Positions 20,650 through 32,939 of a DNA stretch of 64,000 nt are shown one piece after another. How positions within the stretch are numbered: the first letter of the stretch is position 1; each line of letters begins with the position of its first letter. This DNA comes from Terfezia claveryi (lineage: Eukaryota; Ascomycota; Pezizomycetes; Pezizales; Pezizaceae). Location: contig WHUX01000034.1 in the NCBI GenBank assembly GCA_015179025.1, positions 1 through 64,000 of the forward strand, in the 5' to 3' direction. Position numbers and translations under genes: made by a program. The notes below the pieces were generated by a model. It saw only the letters and a program-made list of their open reading frames with translations, did not search any database and was not told the DNA's origin.

Positions 20650-20797
20650 TATAAGAATGTCATCGGGTGGTTAAGGGTCATTCTTATACCCAATATATTC
20701 TTGGGTTGAGGGGAAGTTCCCACAAATTCATCTTTTGGACTGTCGTGCCATATTCTTATATCGGACCTTCTTTATATCGAGAGCCTACTGTATATCC
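20650..20797 (-). mobile_element. Pogo/Tigger-like terminal region
   Basis: Read on the minus strand this begins TACAGTAGGCTCTCGATATA, with the TA + CAGT start typical of pogo/Fot1-type DNA transposon ends, and continues with repeated (G)ATATAAGAAT words. A 10-bp inverted pair (TATAAGAATG / CATTCTTATA) spans 20651-20690. A matching end word (AGGCTCTCGATATAA) occurs again at 27.7 kb, which supports a dispersed element. No partner terminal repeat or transposase could be assigned. Confidence 0.45.
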
Positions 20798-21106
20798 GTG
20801 TTATTTACCCGTGAGCTTCTCTATCAAACTGCCCCGCCAGGCGTAAGTTCGACGAAATACAACCTAAACCTCCATTCTGGTTATGCGCATTCAGAGTGCC
20901 GCTAAGTTACATACTATATCCGGGTTCTGGGACTTTGGCGATTATGGATTCAGTACCGAAGTTATGTAGACTTTCTTGATGATTATTCACGTTTCCTCTA
21001 ACGAAAAACTCACCAGCTGGCAATGTATATTCACCGAATATGAGTTTAAATCGAATGGGATATAGACCTTTTACAGGACTAACTAGCTCCAGGCATTTGC
21101 GCTCTC
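20798..21106. other. Spacer downstream of EKI1
   Basis: About 310 bp with no reading frame of note; it presumably contains the 3' untranslated region of the ethanolamine kinase gene. Confidence 0.5.
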
Positions 21107-22795
21107 TTATTCCTCCTGTGCCCAGCGCCTCTCCCTGAGGGACTTTTCCGCGGATTGTGTGCCATCCTCCGTAGCCATCCAGGCCCAGTACTCCACCAAT
21201 CGAAGATCGGCGTATGCTAAATAGTCGAACTCAGTCTGTGGGGCTAAGGCCTGGATCAGAGCGCAGACTGCCCTAAACCCCATTACCAATTATTTTAAGG
21301 TATAGTTAGCAAAGCAGTTAACACAGCTGTGAAATATGCCTGAGTAAAAAATAAAAAATAAAATGTAAAAATGCGTCTTACCAGAAAAAGCCTGGAACAC
21401 CACGAAAGCGGTCCACCTCAACGAACAGCTGCTCGATATCTTCATCCAGATTTCTCTCCTCGCATGCTGCCCTAGGCGTCTGGCTCCGACAGCTTTGGGA
21501 GTGCTCATGGTAACTACGTACGTACTCAGCTAGAAAGGCTCGCCTGGTAGAGCGGGTTGGAAGAAGGTCGTAGTCACACTCAAAGCCGGCCCATTCTGCA
21601 AAGTGGTTACTAATGTCAAAAGCTGCGGGGCAGGGTAAGGCATATCTATTTACAAGTCGACATCTCGTTGTTAGCTTGTACATAAACATGTAATATATTC
21701 GAGCGCTAGGGACTGTGCTTACTCGTAATCTATGAACGTAACTGACTCAACCTCCCTAGGAGGCTCATTGTCTCTGAGTGGTTGGATAACAACATTGGCA
21801 CCTAAAATATCACAGTGTCCAAAGACAAGCTTATAACAACACGCCGTGTTACAATGAGCATTACCCTGGATAACCGGACTCAGATTTTGGGGCCGTGGAG
21901 GTCCAACCTACATGATTAGGGCCTATCCCGCGGATATCTGAGAATTCTTGGATGAGGCGGTCTAGTTCCACTTGCAGAGCAATCTTGCATTCCTTTTCTT
22001 TAGGTGATGCATTCGGCAGGGCCGAGATCCATTTCTGTACCAACTCCCATATACTATACGGGGTACTGACTCCACTGGAGCAAGCTAAGTCTGCATTGAC
22101 GCCTCCGGGAATAGGAAGGATGGCATGCCATTCCCCCATCTTACGCGCCACTCCCCGCCAGACGCTTTCTTTTCCAAGGTCAACGGAGTCACAAGTACGG
22201 CCAGGCGTGAAGCGATATATGAGACCGTTTTCAAAGCGAGCCAGAAGAGGTGGGGCCAACTTATATTGTGCAAGAATATAATGAGAGTTCCATTCCCCTA
22301 ACCTCGATAAAAGGTGAACAGTTCAGTTATATCAATTCTCTGTTTTAACAGGCCTTGATATGTATCTACTTACTTTCTCGACAAGTTAGGAGGCTTGTGC
22401 CACTGCCGTACACTCTCACCAAAACCGCATCCTGATCGATTTGTTCTTTGGAGTAGAGCGCTCGTTTGAATACAACTTTGAGAATCTAGTGCATATATGT
22501 ACAGCTATGGTAAGTACAAAACATAGTGAAAGGGGAGATTTCCAGGTACGGGATCGCTTGTTATTTAATATCTATGTGAGAGGGGCGAAGAATAACCCAC
22601 CAAATTAGTTTTACCCTCAGTCAATTGTGTGAATTCCACCTTCCCAACCGTAGCGTCTTCCCACTCCGGAAAAATCGTGTATACTAGGCGAAGGACGGAG
22701 TTTTCCGCATTGGCAGAATCGTAAGCAAGCGCAATAAAGCGAGGATTGCTGAGTGCTTCTGGTGGTCTGGCAGTAGTACCTCCTTGTGTCGACAT
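21107..22795 (-). CDS. EKI1: Ethanolamine kinase, 409 aa, six exons
   Basis: It phosphorylates ethanolamine with ATP, the first step of the CDP-ethanolamine (Kennedy) route to phosphatidylethanolamine, in the cytosol. The exons, minus strand, are 22601-22795, 22374-22485, 21912-22297, 21723-21829, 21382-21645 and 21107-21272; all phases agree and total 410 codons with the stop. Early residues give the nucleotide-binding TEGKTNL and VRVYGSGTS segments. LVFGHCDILGANVV (about 232-245) is the catalytic Brenner-type loop with Asp238. VTFIDYEY (about 261-268) supplies the Mg-binding acid. Then PAAFDISNHFAEWAGFECDY is diagnostic of the choline/ethanolamine kinase family. The C-terminus (DYLAYADLRLVEYWAW) fits the ethanolamine kinase branch rather than choline kinase. 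An in-frame upstream ATG at 22846 would add 17 residues; I prefer 22795. No damage seen. Confidence 0.9.
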
Positions 22796-24235
22796 CTTCG
22801 TTGCACACGGACAAATATTTTCTATAGATAGCTGTTTTGAAAACAAAGGAAATATAGGCTAAAGGTGCTCTACTGGCCTAGGACTGACAACGCCAGAGGC
22901 AATTACTGATATGGAAAAGAAAAGTAAATATAATGATGGTTCTCGGAGCAACTCATCGGGTAACACAAAAGGTAGCGGCAGTTTAGTCAGACTTCTAACA
23001 CAAGCCCCGCATGAGACTAGTCAGATATTGATCTTCAAAAGACCTCGACAGCAGAGGAACTATGCAGAGTAGGTCAGGTATGACGTGACACAGTCTGCAA
23101 GATTCCTCCATGAATGTGATGCTCCTAGCAAATATTGTGCTGATACTTAATTATCCATCCACTTTAATAGCAATCATGACGATATCGTCTGTAGAAACCC
23201 ATTACTTATATTATGCAATAATCAGTTGCAACAACACTCCCCGCAGGTGAATTATCGGTTCCGTTAATTGTAATTTCGTATGTGGGGGTGAGTAGTCTAC
23301 CGGTAGGGCGATTAATCCTAGCTCTGTTGCTTCTTGGTTTAATTTGCCAATTCAACAATTCCATTCCACTGTGTAATGCTGGCGCCAAATCCCGCCAGCC
23401 CTACAGATTGGCCAATCATTCGAATCATGTTCAAACGAATCGTCATCTCAACTATATATTCCACAAGTGCTAACACATAATATTGGAATGATTATTTATT
23501 AATAACCTATATAGCCTGTATAACAGGAGAGATTTGTTCTTACAGTAGAGTCCCACATCTAGCAAGGGGAGCTGGTATCGTCAATACGAGCCTGCATCGG
23601 GCCGACGCGCTCTATCCAATCAATAATCTGTGAAACGATATTATTACTAGCGTGATTACGCCTGCAATGTTTCTTCTAAATCTGTTGCTGCACTGATGTG
23701 CACGCCGTGCATAATCACAATTGTCGTGGTGGATCAGTTTGTTGATTCTGGAGTATGGGGTAAATACTTATGCAAGTATGTACATAGTCCTCCAGTACCC
23801 ATGTATTAGTTCCGGGCCAGCCGCGAGAACTCAATATTCGCGAGAGGCCTGGCTCGCGGGGGGCCCAGGCCCCGCAGGAGAACACGGGAGCACATAATTA
23901 CCCAAGTAAGTAAAATTTGATATAGAGTAGATACAACGTGGAACAAAGCATGAAGTGGAATATAAAGCCGGAATAATGTATGAATGAGATTGAAGATCTC
24001 CTTAGAAGATTCTGACGAGGATGGACTGGAACGAGATTTTTTGGATTAGATGCTTTCTTCAGTTGCCTTACAGAAAGCTTGCCGGAAGAGGGTACCTCAT
24101 GAGAAAAAAACAAGCAGAGGTTTGGAGCGGGTTCTTTGCAGTCATTCGACACTAGATTCGGCACACGGAAGTCCGCTTCACCCGAATGTATTTCAATTTT
24201 TAATTTTATGTTTCATACCGGTTTCGTTGGGACGT
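22796..24235. other. Spacer upstream of EKI1
   Basis: Expected to contain the EKI1 promoter at its left edge. No gene is supported. A TACAGTAGAGTCCC word at about 23542, reminiscent of pogo-type ends, and a GC-rich block with dyad symmetry at about 23815-23880 (CGCGAGAGGCCTGG ... GGGGGGCCCAGGCC) are the only notable structures. Confidence 0.45.
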
Positions 24236-24330
24236 ACTTCAGTCAGGCCTCTTGGGATCATCTGGAATTAGGCGGTTAATGACAGCATGGAGACCGCATA
24301 TGAACAATAATTTACTAAATAAATGGTATA
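24236..24330 (+). mobile_element. LINE 3' end, copy 5 (internal part only)
   Basis: It carries AGTCAGGCCTCTTGGGATCATC and GTTAATGACAGCATGG followed by GACCGCATATGA and an AT-rich tail. The hairpin segment is missing, so this copy has an internal deletion. Confidence 0.55.
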
Positions 24331-24628
24331 TAAAATATATGTAAGAATAATAAGTAAATAAAAAAATAAAGTTTCTACGTTTACCTTTACATGTATTTAG
24401 ATCGAGGCTGGGTCAATGCAGTTAAGGAAGCAGTCCCGCTTAATTGTAGGCAGTTTGCATCATATATGGATAATGTATACAATTGCTCCAAATCAGGATG
24501 TGTAAATTTAGCGGAGCTGCTGTAGTTCACTGTTGGAAGTTCAGTATGCCATGGATAGTTAGCAGTGAATATGGATCAGGGTGAGGCTTAAGGATAATCT
24601 TGTAGAACAGCCTAAGTGTATTACAGTC

Positions 24629-24691
24629 GATCCTCATGGGCCCCCCAACGGGACGTAGTGAGTATTTAATTTTTTTAAAGAAAAAAAAAAA
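24629..24691 (+). mobile_element. LINE 3' end, copy 6 (tail only)
   Basis: Only the last part of the family consensus is present: ATCCTCATGGGCCCCCCAAC, GGGACGTAGTGAGTATTTAA and a poly-A run at 24681-24691. Confidence 0.55.
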
Positions 24692-26100
24692 GCATTATAG
24701 CCGAATCCCTTAGCATCCCCTAGGAACCCTCCCGGTCCCGACCTTATGCTGGTAGGGGGGTTCGACTATAGTTGCATGTCAGTTCATTCTGGGAATGTAA
24801 AGTGGCACTAAGTCACCAACATCAAATTGTGCTTAGGGTTACTCACAATATGTCAGAAGCATCTTCAGTGGTAAGCAGGTCTGCATGAGGGACCCACACT
24901 TGCATATTGACAAGGTAAGCACCCGGTGGACAGGTCAGCCATATCATCGAAATTATCAAGATACCGTAAACTTTCATTTTTCTCATACTCGCGGGTGGCC
25001 AGCCAGCAGATGGATTGTCTCCTGGGGGGCCCGGGCCTCTCGCGAGTTTAATTTTCTGGAACATATCACTACCGGTATTGCCTCTGTATCATCACCGCTA
25101 ATAGGAATAGATTTATAAAACCTATCAATTTCTGTAACAGTCGGGTCTTTTCCACCATCATATACTTGCGGAAACGATACTTTTGATCGCAAGCTTACTA
25201 GCTTGACTGCCATCAACTGGTAAAAGTAATACTGACATCTCGAAAATAATGTCACTCTACTCCTTCGCATGCTCTAACTGTAACATGAATACAGCTACAA
25301 GACGTACAGAATTTCCTAGATATAGCTTCTTGTTCAATGCATTGCAGACGCACCTTACACTAGTGACTTTGTCGAAATAATACTTATCCTGATACAAAAT
25401 GATTACTTTTTTTCCATAATTACGTATTCAGGCCATCTTTTAGATGACGAGGTAGCGCTTCTCTGAGTCACTCCTACAGGTCGCTTGAGCTCGGGCCGAA
25501 GAGATAAGCACACAACATGGAAGAAGACTAAGGAAGATTACAATCACAATCGCCTCCGCCAGTGCTCTAATATCAATCTACATCCTCATATAGTTCTCCC
25601 AGCATCCTCCCTTATCATCTCCAATCTGTTCATACGGCCTCAAATGTGCTACATTTGCCAGCGCGCATCCGCACAATGGGTCTTCCGCCCTCCCAATCTT
25701 CTGTCTGCAGCATTGCTGTGGTCTACCGGTGACCACTACGTTATCATTGCAATATTGATGGCTGGGTTGTCTCACTGTAGGTGCTTCGGTTTGTGATAAG
25801 CGGGAGGACTTGCTTGATGCTGGCCGGTGTCACTAGACACAAATCGTTCGTAACGTTTGCGGTGTTGGAAAGCGACCAGAATAGCTCCATAAACATGAGA
25901 ACTTATCAGCCAATGAAGTAATATGTACTCCTAATAAAGTATGCCTTTTTTTTAATATATATAAGCCTCATGACTGTATAGGGCCCTCTAATAAGTATCC
26001 CACATTTCCCTTCATCAATCCGAATCCATCTGACAGCATCTATCATACTTAAAGCCGTACTCCATAACTTATCTGCCTCAGACTGCCTGACTTGCCCACC
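24692..26100. other. Spacer upstream of the aminotransferase
   Basis: No gene is supported. Minus-strand open stretches at 24843-25270 have no recognisable family. A GC-rich block at about 24990-25040 shares an inverted copy of CGCGAGAGGCC(T/C)GG with the block at 23.85 kb. The last few hundred bases should include the aminotransferase promoter; a TATATATAA run is at about 25955. Confidence 0.45.
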
Positions 26101-27652
26101 ATGGTTGGTACTACCACCACATGTACAAGCGTACTACTCTACAAAGATGCTGATGTTACACCACCCCGAGTCCAATCTGCCTCAGGTATCTACCTCACAC
26201 TGGACAACGGCCAAAAGATACTTGACGCCACCAGTGGCGTCGGAGTAGCAGCTATCGGACATGGAAACGTCCGGGTAAAGGCTGCAATTACTGCCCAGTT
26301 AGACAGAGTTGCCTATTGTCATCCGGGCTATTTTAGAACGCCCTGTATGGAGCAATTGGCGCAACAATTGGTTGACTCGACTCATGGGAATATGTCGCGG
26401 GCTTGCCTTGTTGGTTCAGGTATGTTTTTTATAACGACGCCTGGTCTAAATTGCAGTAGTTATTCCTATAACAATTTACTGAATTCAGAATATCATAGGT
26501 TCTGAAGCAGTAGAAGTTGCGATGAAGCTTGCGCGCCAGTTTTTCCTAGAATTATCCACGCCGCAACTGTCCCGAACGCATTTCATAGCAAGGAAGAGCT
26601 CCTGGCATGGTGCGACTATTAGCGCACTTTCTCTCGGAGAATTCTATGTCAGGAAATGCCTCTTTGAACCCTTGCTTCCTGACAATGTCGGTCGCGTGTC
26701 CGCTTGCAATGTCTATCGCGAACTCGGTAAAGATGAATCCATGGAGGGATACATAGCTCGGCTAGCACAGGAATTGGAGGACGAATTTCAAAGACTTGGG
26801 CCACAAAATGTCTGCGCCTTCGTTGCGGAACCCGTGGTCGGTGCTGTGAGTACACCCTATACAAATGTTTGAGTCTACAGGCAGTGTTGCTCTATAGCAA
26901 TTGCTTATTTCCTCGTATAGGCTCTAGGGTGTATGCCCGCTGTCCCTGGCTACTTTGAGGCAATGCAGGCTGTTTGCCACCGCCATGGTGCGCTTCTAAT
27001 CTTTGACGAAGTCATGTGTGGCATGGGGCGTACAGGCACCCTACACGCATGGGAACAAGAAGGGGTGGTACCTGACATACAAGCGGTCGGAAAATGCCTT
27101 GGAAGTGGATATGGAACTATCTCCGCATTGCTCATCAACGAACGAATCGTTAGTGCGTTGAAAGAAGGAAGTGGGCTATTTGCTCACGGCCAAACTTACC
27201 AGGCCCATCCACTTGCTTGCGCTGCCGCACTAGAAGTTCAGTGTGTCGTTCGAGACGACAACCTTCTTGCCAACACCCGATCTATGGGTGCCTATCTCGG
27301 ACGTCTCCTTAATCAGCGCCTCGGAGACCATCCTAATGTAGGCGATATTCGCGGGAGGGGTTTGATGTGGGGGATTGAATTTGTTGCAAATAAAATAACA
27401 AAGGAACCTCTAGACTCGGGTCTATGCGTCTCCAAGAGGATTCATGACAGAGGTCTGAGGAAGGGCTATGATATCTGTATCTTTGCTGCTACCGGGTCTG
27501 CTGATGGAATTATGGGAGATCATATTCTTTTAACACCTCCATTTATTGTACAGAAGGGGGATGTAGAGATGATAGTAGACCGTGTACGACGTGTTGTCTA
27601 CGATGAGTTTGAGGAGCTCAAGGAGGCAGGAACTTGGAATTGGAAAGCATGA
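26101..27652 (+). CDS. Class III PLP-dependent aminotransferase, 465 aa
   Basis: The product is a pyridoxal-phosphate enzyme of fold type I, class III, which moves amino groups between omega-amino compounds and keto acids. Three exons, 26101-26419, 26499-26845 and 26921-27652, close perfectly in phase. The start is the ATG in ACCATGG. GSGSEAVEVAMKLAR (spanning the first intron) is the phosphate-binding glycine/serine segment. SSWHGATISALSL is the conserved aromatic-His-Gly region. LLIFDEVMCGMGRTG (about 247-261) carries the cofactor-pairing Asp251. PDIQAVGKCLGSGYG places the Schiff-base Lys at about residue 280. Family members include GABA, ornithine and adenosylmethionine-DAPA aminotransferases; the substrate cannot be told from sequence. 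No presequence is apparent, so a cytosolic location is likely. The gene is intact. Confidence 0.9.
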
Positions 27653-27693
27653 ACGTTAGGAAAACGATCTTATTCTTCGCACATCCACTGTAC

Positions 27694-27720
27694 TACAGTT
27701 AGGCTCTCGATATAATATAA
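27694..27720 (+). repeat. Pogo-like terminal word, second occurrence
   Basis: TACAGTTAGGCTCTCGATAT, 40 bp after the aminotransferase stop codon, shares the 15-nt word AGGCTCTCGATATAA with the minus-strand end at 20.8 kb and has the same TACAGT lead. It is probably the end of a decayed DNA transposon inserted near the 3' untranslated region. Confidence 0.45.
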
Positions 27721-30700
27721 ACTGTCCAATAGGCGAACATATTTAGTACAAAACTATGACCCAACCCACCACCAGAAATTAAGAACCTTCTCAAGTCCTA
27801 GTTGGGTAGTCGACCTAAATACTTAATTAAGCTTATTGATACGGTAATAGATCGCCTGACCATGATAAGACTCCTTGTCTGTATCTTTGCTCTTTCCTTT
27901 TGTGGTAGGGGCGTTACTAGTTGTGGGCAGATTAGCGTTCTTGACTCGAATTTTGACTTATTCGACCGGTATTGAGAATCGAATTCTCGGAAGCGCTTCA
28001 AGCTGATCACGCTAATAATTTTACTATCCTATAAAGGAAAAGCAGCAGCTTAAATATCTAGCTGTTTTGAGAGGTAGCAATGGGGCTCGTCATGACGAGC
28101 CAAACATAATATCAGCGCGAATACCACATCCTACATCAATGCGAATGCCATTCTAAATGTTCTAATGTTCTCTACACCAATACTGCACTATACCATTCAA
28201 CCTTATACCTGGTTTCTATGTTCCCATACTCATAAGTAGGAAAACACTCGTGCTTGACTGATCGTGAGAAGGGCTATATGGAAAGTAGAAGGGAGTCAAT
28301 TCAGCGCCATAATTTGGCCTGCAAAGCCGGCCGCTATCGCCTATAAACCAAAACGATGAAAGATAGCTCATATCCTAAACTGATGAAAACCCCAACCATA
28401 CTATGAAAACCCATTATAAAGTGAGTCGTAAATTATAATAGCAACATGTGACTGAATTACCGGAGGTCTTTGAGGCTTTGAGGTTGGTAGAGCTTGAGGA
28501 TATGGATGAAATAAGCAAGACTCTGCTTTGCCTGGCTTCTCAGCCCAGTCGTCAGATAACTGCTTGATATAATAGGCTCGTGTAGGCTCAGCTAATAGAG
28601 CTGCTACGAGTATTTCCCGTTCAGTGACTTATTTTTGGCGAAAGCATGAAAAGAGTAATATGTTGCTAAATCTTCATTGTTTAAGAGAGCATGCCAGAAG
28701 ATTTCCCAAAGACTGCATCCTTATTCATCGCGTAAAAATGGATTCCGTAAAAACTGCTGTTCCTTTACAAGCGAAATTAAGAGAAAGTAACAATAACGAT
28801 AACATTTTACAGTGAATAAAGGCACTCGCATTTTCTTTTACTAGTAAGATTACCTTCTTAATTCCGATCTCCCACACGATAAACAAACAAAGCAAGCGTC
28901 CAAGCCTCTATTTTTCTGATACTATAATGATGTTAGAAGAGTATGATAGGAGGTATCGGCACGGTTTAGGTTGAGCTTGAGTGAATTCTGGTACACTTCG
29001 GCTGTGAGGACTATGGAGCGATTACAGCAAAAGTATATGTTGTAGAAGTAATGGGATCGGGTGGGCGTAAATTATGGTTGGAGCAACATTGGATGTTTTG
29101 GAAAGGGCGTGGTTACTATGTTGTACAGCTACCTATGCACAGATGAATTCTCGCTACAGATGTCTTAGTTCAAGCATAGCTGCGTCGGTCGCACAGCAGT
29201 TCTTCATACTGTAAAACCTGATTCTTATTTTTTTCGCTTAGACACCGTAGGTACTTATCTTGTAACAGGAAATGCACTAAGCTCAAGGTGGAAGCGTACC
29301 GAACCGGGAGACTGCCGAATTAATTAGGTTTATCGATAAAAACGTCCTTGCACAAAACCGGCGGAAGTCGACATTCCGATCTCACCTTAGTAGCTATTTA
29401 AGGATTTTTTTTGTTTTTTTTAGGATTGAAGAATTTATAACCCAGCTTCAAGATATCCTAAAGTATGAGAAAATCCGGTTTGAGACTCTTGAAAATCAAT
29501 GCAGATTTAGCGCAGGATCAATGATTTTCTGGGTCTTGCGGGGAACTTCCTCCACCCACCCTGCCCCGTGCTCGTGCTATATCTACTCTCTGTCTATTTG
29601 TTACTACCATGCACGTCCGTATTACTATTTCCATCTGCGGCCTTCCCCCCCCCCTCACGCTCGAGCTTTTTCCTGTGTCGTAGTCTTTTTATTTCTCTTA
29701 ATAACAATATATTGGGTTACAAGCATATGTCCTCCAGGGCTTCTTGATACGAGAGTTATCTGTACATGTATACAATACCCCCCTTGCAATACCAGGGTAC
29801 TGTACAAACATACTCTTTTTGAAGGGGAATCTGATGATGAACCCCTAAGCCCCACCATTACCAGGCAGCATTGAACACGATTGATTGATATATTAAAGCT
29901 TTACAGATATATAACTTTGGATATGAACAACCCCAACACACTTTGCATTAGACTCAGCGTTAAGTTGAAGGTTACAAGGTATGCCCGTAATTGACAAACA
30001 ATAATCTCCGGCTGCCTTAACTCTTAAGTCATTTCCATTACTTACTATTTCCATTCCGTTGAGAGTGTAGTTATTTAGATTTTATCTCCATATCTCAACC
30101 TATTCACTATGTAAAAGAAAAAAAGAAAAAAAAAGTAAAATATGCCACTGCCGGCAGATATTCTTATATTTTGAGCTACTCTAGGGCATTATATATACAC
30201 ATGTTATTTGTGTACTTCCACTCAATGTATATATCATACCTAGGTCTAGTCTTGACCTAAAGCTAAAGGTAAGTTGCTTCATCTGAATACCCACAGCTAT
30301 AAACCCTGTATGGTGATTAATGGGAAAACGAATCACTAACCATTCTGGGGCAGTTCATGAACCCAAGTTTCTTTCCCTTTAACATAATCCTTTGAGCACT
30401 GGGATAGCTTAAAGGTCAATGTAAATTTGGACATCCTCAATTGGAGCACTCTGCCGAGAACAGATGTCTCGTTACAAATGAATGGAAGACTTTATCTTCA
30501 TATCGATGGCAGTAAAGTACAAGCAAGCTCATTTCGTCACTCGATAGCACATTCAAGAACGTCAGAAACAAGATTATTAAGTTCCCATGTGGAGCTCGGA
30601 CGCCCGATGCATGGATCTGACCACAACAATGAGACCTGCTACTGTATATCGGTTCGTAGGCAATGTGACCTGTAGGCTTTTTCCATTTCCTTGTATCTGG

Positions 30701-31180
30701 AAGATTTCTATCATATCCACGATCTGCGGGAAATATACCATTAGTTGTTATGGAACCAAGCCCTGCAAATATGGACGACTGATCATTATGGTGCATTACT
30801 GCCGCTTCCCTCACGAATTACATTCATGCACCTCGTATCTGCATAGAGGATTAGGGTGGGGCAAAATGTAGACGCCGAAATCAGTTAAAACCTGCAATTT
30901 TAAATGGAATCATATGAATTGTATACACATGGCGATAATGGGCTTGTTTTGCAGCTAAAGATGAAAGGTATTTCTATGCGTATGGTATTTAGTATTTAAT
31001 CCTGAGGCTCACTCTTTTACGCACGTAGCAAAGCTTTGAGCTGCCCCCTAGGCAAAAGCTTCGATCCTTCGCCTGTGAAGCCTCTCTGGGATCTTTCCCT
31101 TGTTACCAGAATCCTTTGAAGCTCCCTTAAGCTCATCCCCAACCAAGACAAGCTTGTCTGGTCGTCACGAAATCGTCAGC
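27721..31180. other. Long spacer without a convincing gene
   Basis: AT-rich. The only coding-like scrap is 28451-28566 (+), whose 38 codons include RLVELEDMDEISKTLLCLAS followed by QPSRQITA. This resembles the C-terminal part of a short-chain dehydrogenase but is isolated. Other frames up to about 120 codons have no features. The last part should hold the promoter of the GMC oxidoreductase. Confidence 0.4.
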
Positions 31181-32939
31181 ATGCCTCAATCCAAGTCGAG
31201 CTTGGAGGAGCTTCTCGCAGTTGATGCCGACTCCACCGCCATGCGTTGTCGTTTTGGATACTATGACTATATTATTATTGGCAGTGGATTCGGCGGTGGC
31301 ATATTGGCAGAACAGTTAGTCACGGAAAAAAAGAGAGTGCTTCTGATTGAGAAAGGTGGTCCTTTGTTTTCAACTCACATCCTGAATTGCCCTCGCCCAG
31401 ATTATGCTCGTGGCGAATACAATTCGCAAGAAGGAAACGAGATAATCTACTCCGCCGTCAAACAGACCATACAAACAGCGGAAAATTCAGATCCATACGT
31501 CGGTGGTCCGGTTTATTGTCTGGGTGGTCGCTCCAATGTTTGGGGACTCTGGATACCACAGGCATATGCTGCCACGCTCACGGAATATTTTCCTGAAGCT
31601 GTCCACAGTGAACTTACGGCTGGGGGTTGGTATACTCGAGCCTTCAACCTTGTTACGAATGACTCGCAAGAGAATAAGATCTACCCTGAGGGTCATATTG
31701 ATCCGGAAGTTTTGCAGCAGTCAGTGGGCGACCTCTCTATAGCTCTAGCGCCATTCATTCGACCTGACAGTAAAGTCGGAATTGGCCCTATTGCGACGCA
31801 GCTTAATTCCAGTGCACCCTACCGCTTCCCCCAAGGGGCTTACAGCACTACTGTCTCCCTCATGAACCGAATTTACGCCAGGGATGAGTTCTTGACGGTT
31901 CTCATGAATCATGAATGTCTAGATTTCCAATATCCTAGCCCTGAAGATCACTTGGAACAACCTGATAACCCCGAAAGGTGAATACAAGTTCCATTCAATT
32001 ATGATGCTCAGGAACTTAAATAACAATTATCTTAGCCCGCGTAGAAAAGTGGCCGTGACGTCGCTTACCCTGCGCTCAACGGTCGATCAGAAACTTCATC
32101 GTATCGACATCCCACGAAGTGACACACGGGTTATCTTGTCTGCTGGTACACTTTGTACCCCACGGATTGCGCAGAATAGTGGATTACAATTACACAATCC
32201 CCTCGTTGGAATAGGTCTGACTGATCATGAAGTATACGCTGTACGTTTTGCAAAAGAGAGGATTGGAGCTTCAGCGTCCCCAATCTATCTCCAATGCATG
32301 ATTGACATTTGTGGTACGACTGCTCTGTTGACAGTTACCATCAACGCAAATTACCTATTTTCAAGCGGCGGTAACGGAGCTACTTTACCTATTAGGCAAT
32401 ATATAGACAAGCATGGAAATCTGTTCAGTGAGACGAGTGGCTTTGCCAAATTCCGTCAGCATCTGGACGAGCTTGACACGATGCAGATCTTGCTTGAATA
32501 TCATGCTGAACTGGATAACAATAACGAAGTCCTTGATATCCCGGCACCAGAGCCGGCCATACGAGTGCGTCGGCGGTTTACACACACATCCGAGTCCCAA
32601 CAGGAAGAAATGCAGGTTCTGGCAACTATCATCAGGGAAGCTTTCCGTGACCAGCCAGTTAAAGAACAAAAGCCGCCACCCGCCCCCCGTATGGAGCTTC
32701 TCGGGTTTGGTGTCTTCTCACATGAGGTTGGCACAATGCGCATGCCATCCCCATCCAACGATAGTAGTGTTGTTGATTCCAACCTTCAAGTCAATGGGTT
32801 CCAGAACCTATTCGTGTGCGATTTGTCGGTTTTTCCCGTGAGTACAGAAGCCAACCCAACACTGACTTTGGCCGCGCTCTCCATGCGGCTGTCTAGCTAT
32901 CTCACGCAACCTCAAACTACTGAAGTGGTTGTCGGATAA
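31181..32939 (+). CDS. GMC-type FAD oxidoreductase, 566 aa
   Basis: It belongs to the glucose-methanol-choline superfamily of flavoenzymes, which oxidise alcohols and sugars. Exons 31181-31977 and 32036-32939 join through a 58-bp intron in phase 2. The start ATG at 31181 is followed after about 30 residues by the Rossmann dinucleotide-binding motif YIIIGSGFGGG (about 30-40) and LIEKGG. LGGRSNVWGLWIP corresponds to the FAD-contacting loop that reads GG-x-S-x-H/W in relatives. The C-terminal domain keeps the active-site pair: the His of SHEVGTMRMP and the Asn of NPTLTLAALS. The layout, a compact 566-residue protein with HEVGT-x-RMP, is closer to pyranose-oxidase-like GMC enzymes than to 600-aa glucose oxidases, but the substrate is unknown. 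No signal peptide is seen, so it may act inside the cell. Confidence 0.88.

Noticed and set aside
21952..22281. 109-codon plus-strand frame opposite EKI1
   Set aside because: It is antisense to exon 3 of the ethanolamine kinase gene, whose phases and motifs are convincing.
29521..29874. 117-codon plus-strand frame
   Set aside because: Cys/Tyr/Ser-rich reading of T/C-rich DNA with no motif; typical of chance frames here.
26031..32939. Aminotransferase and GMC oxidoreductase as a metabolite gene cluster
   Set aside because: They are 3.5 kb apart with no backbone synthase, transporter or regulator between or beside them.
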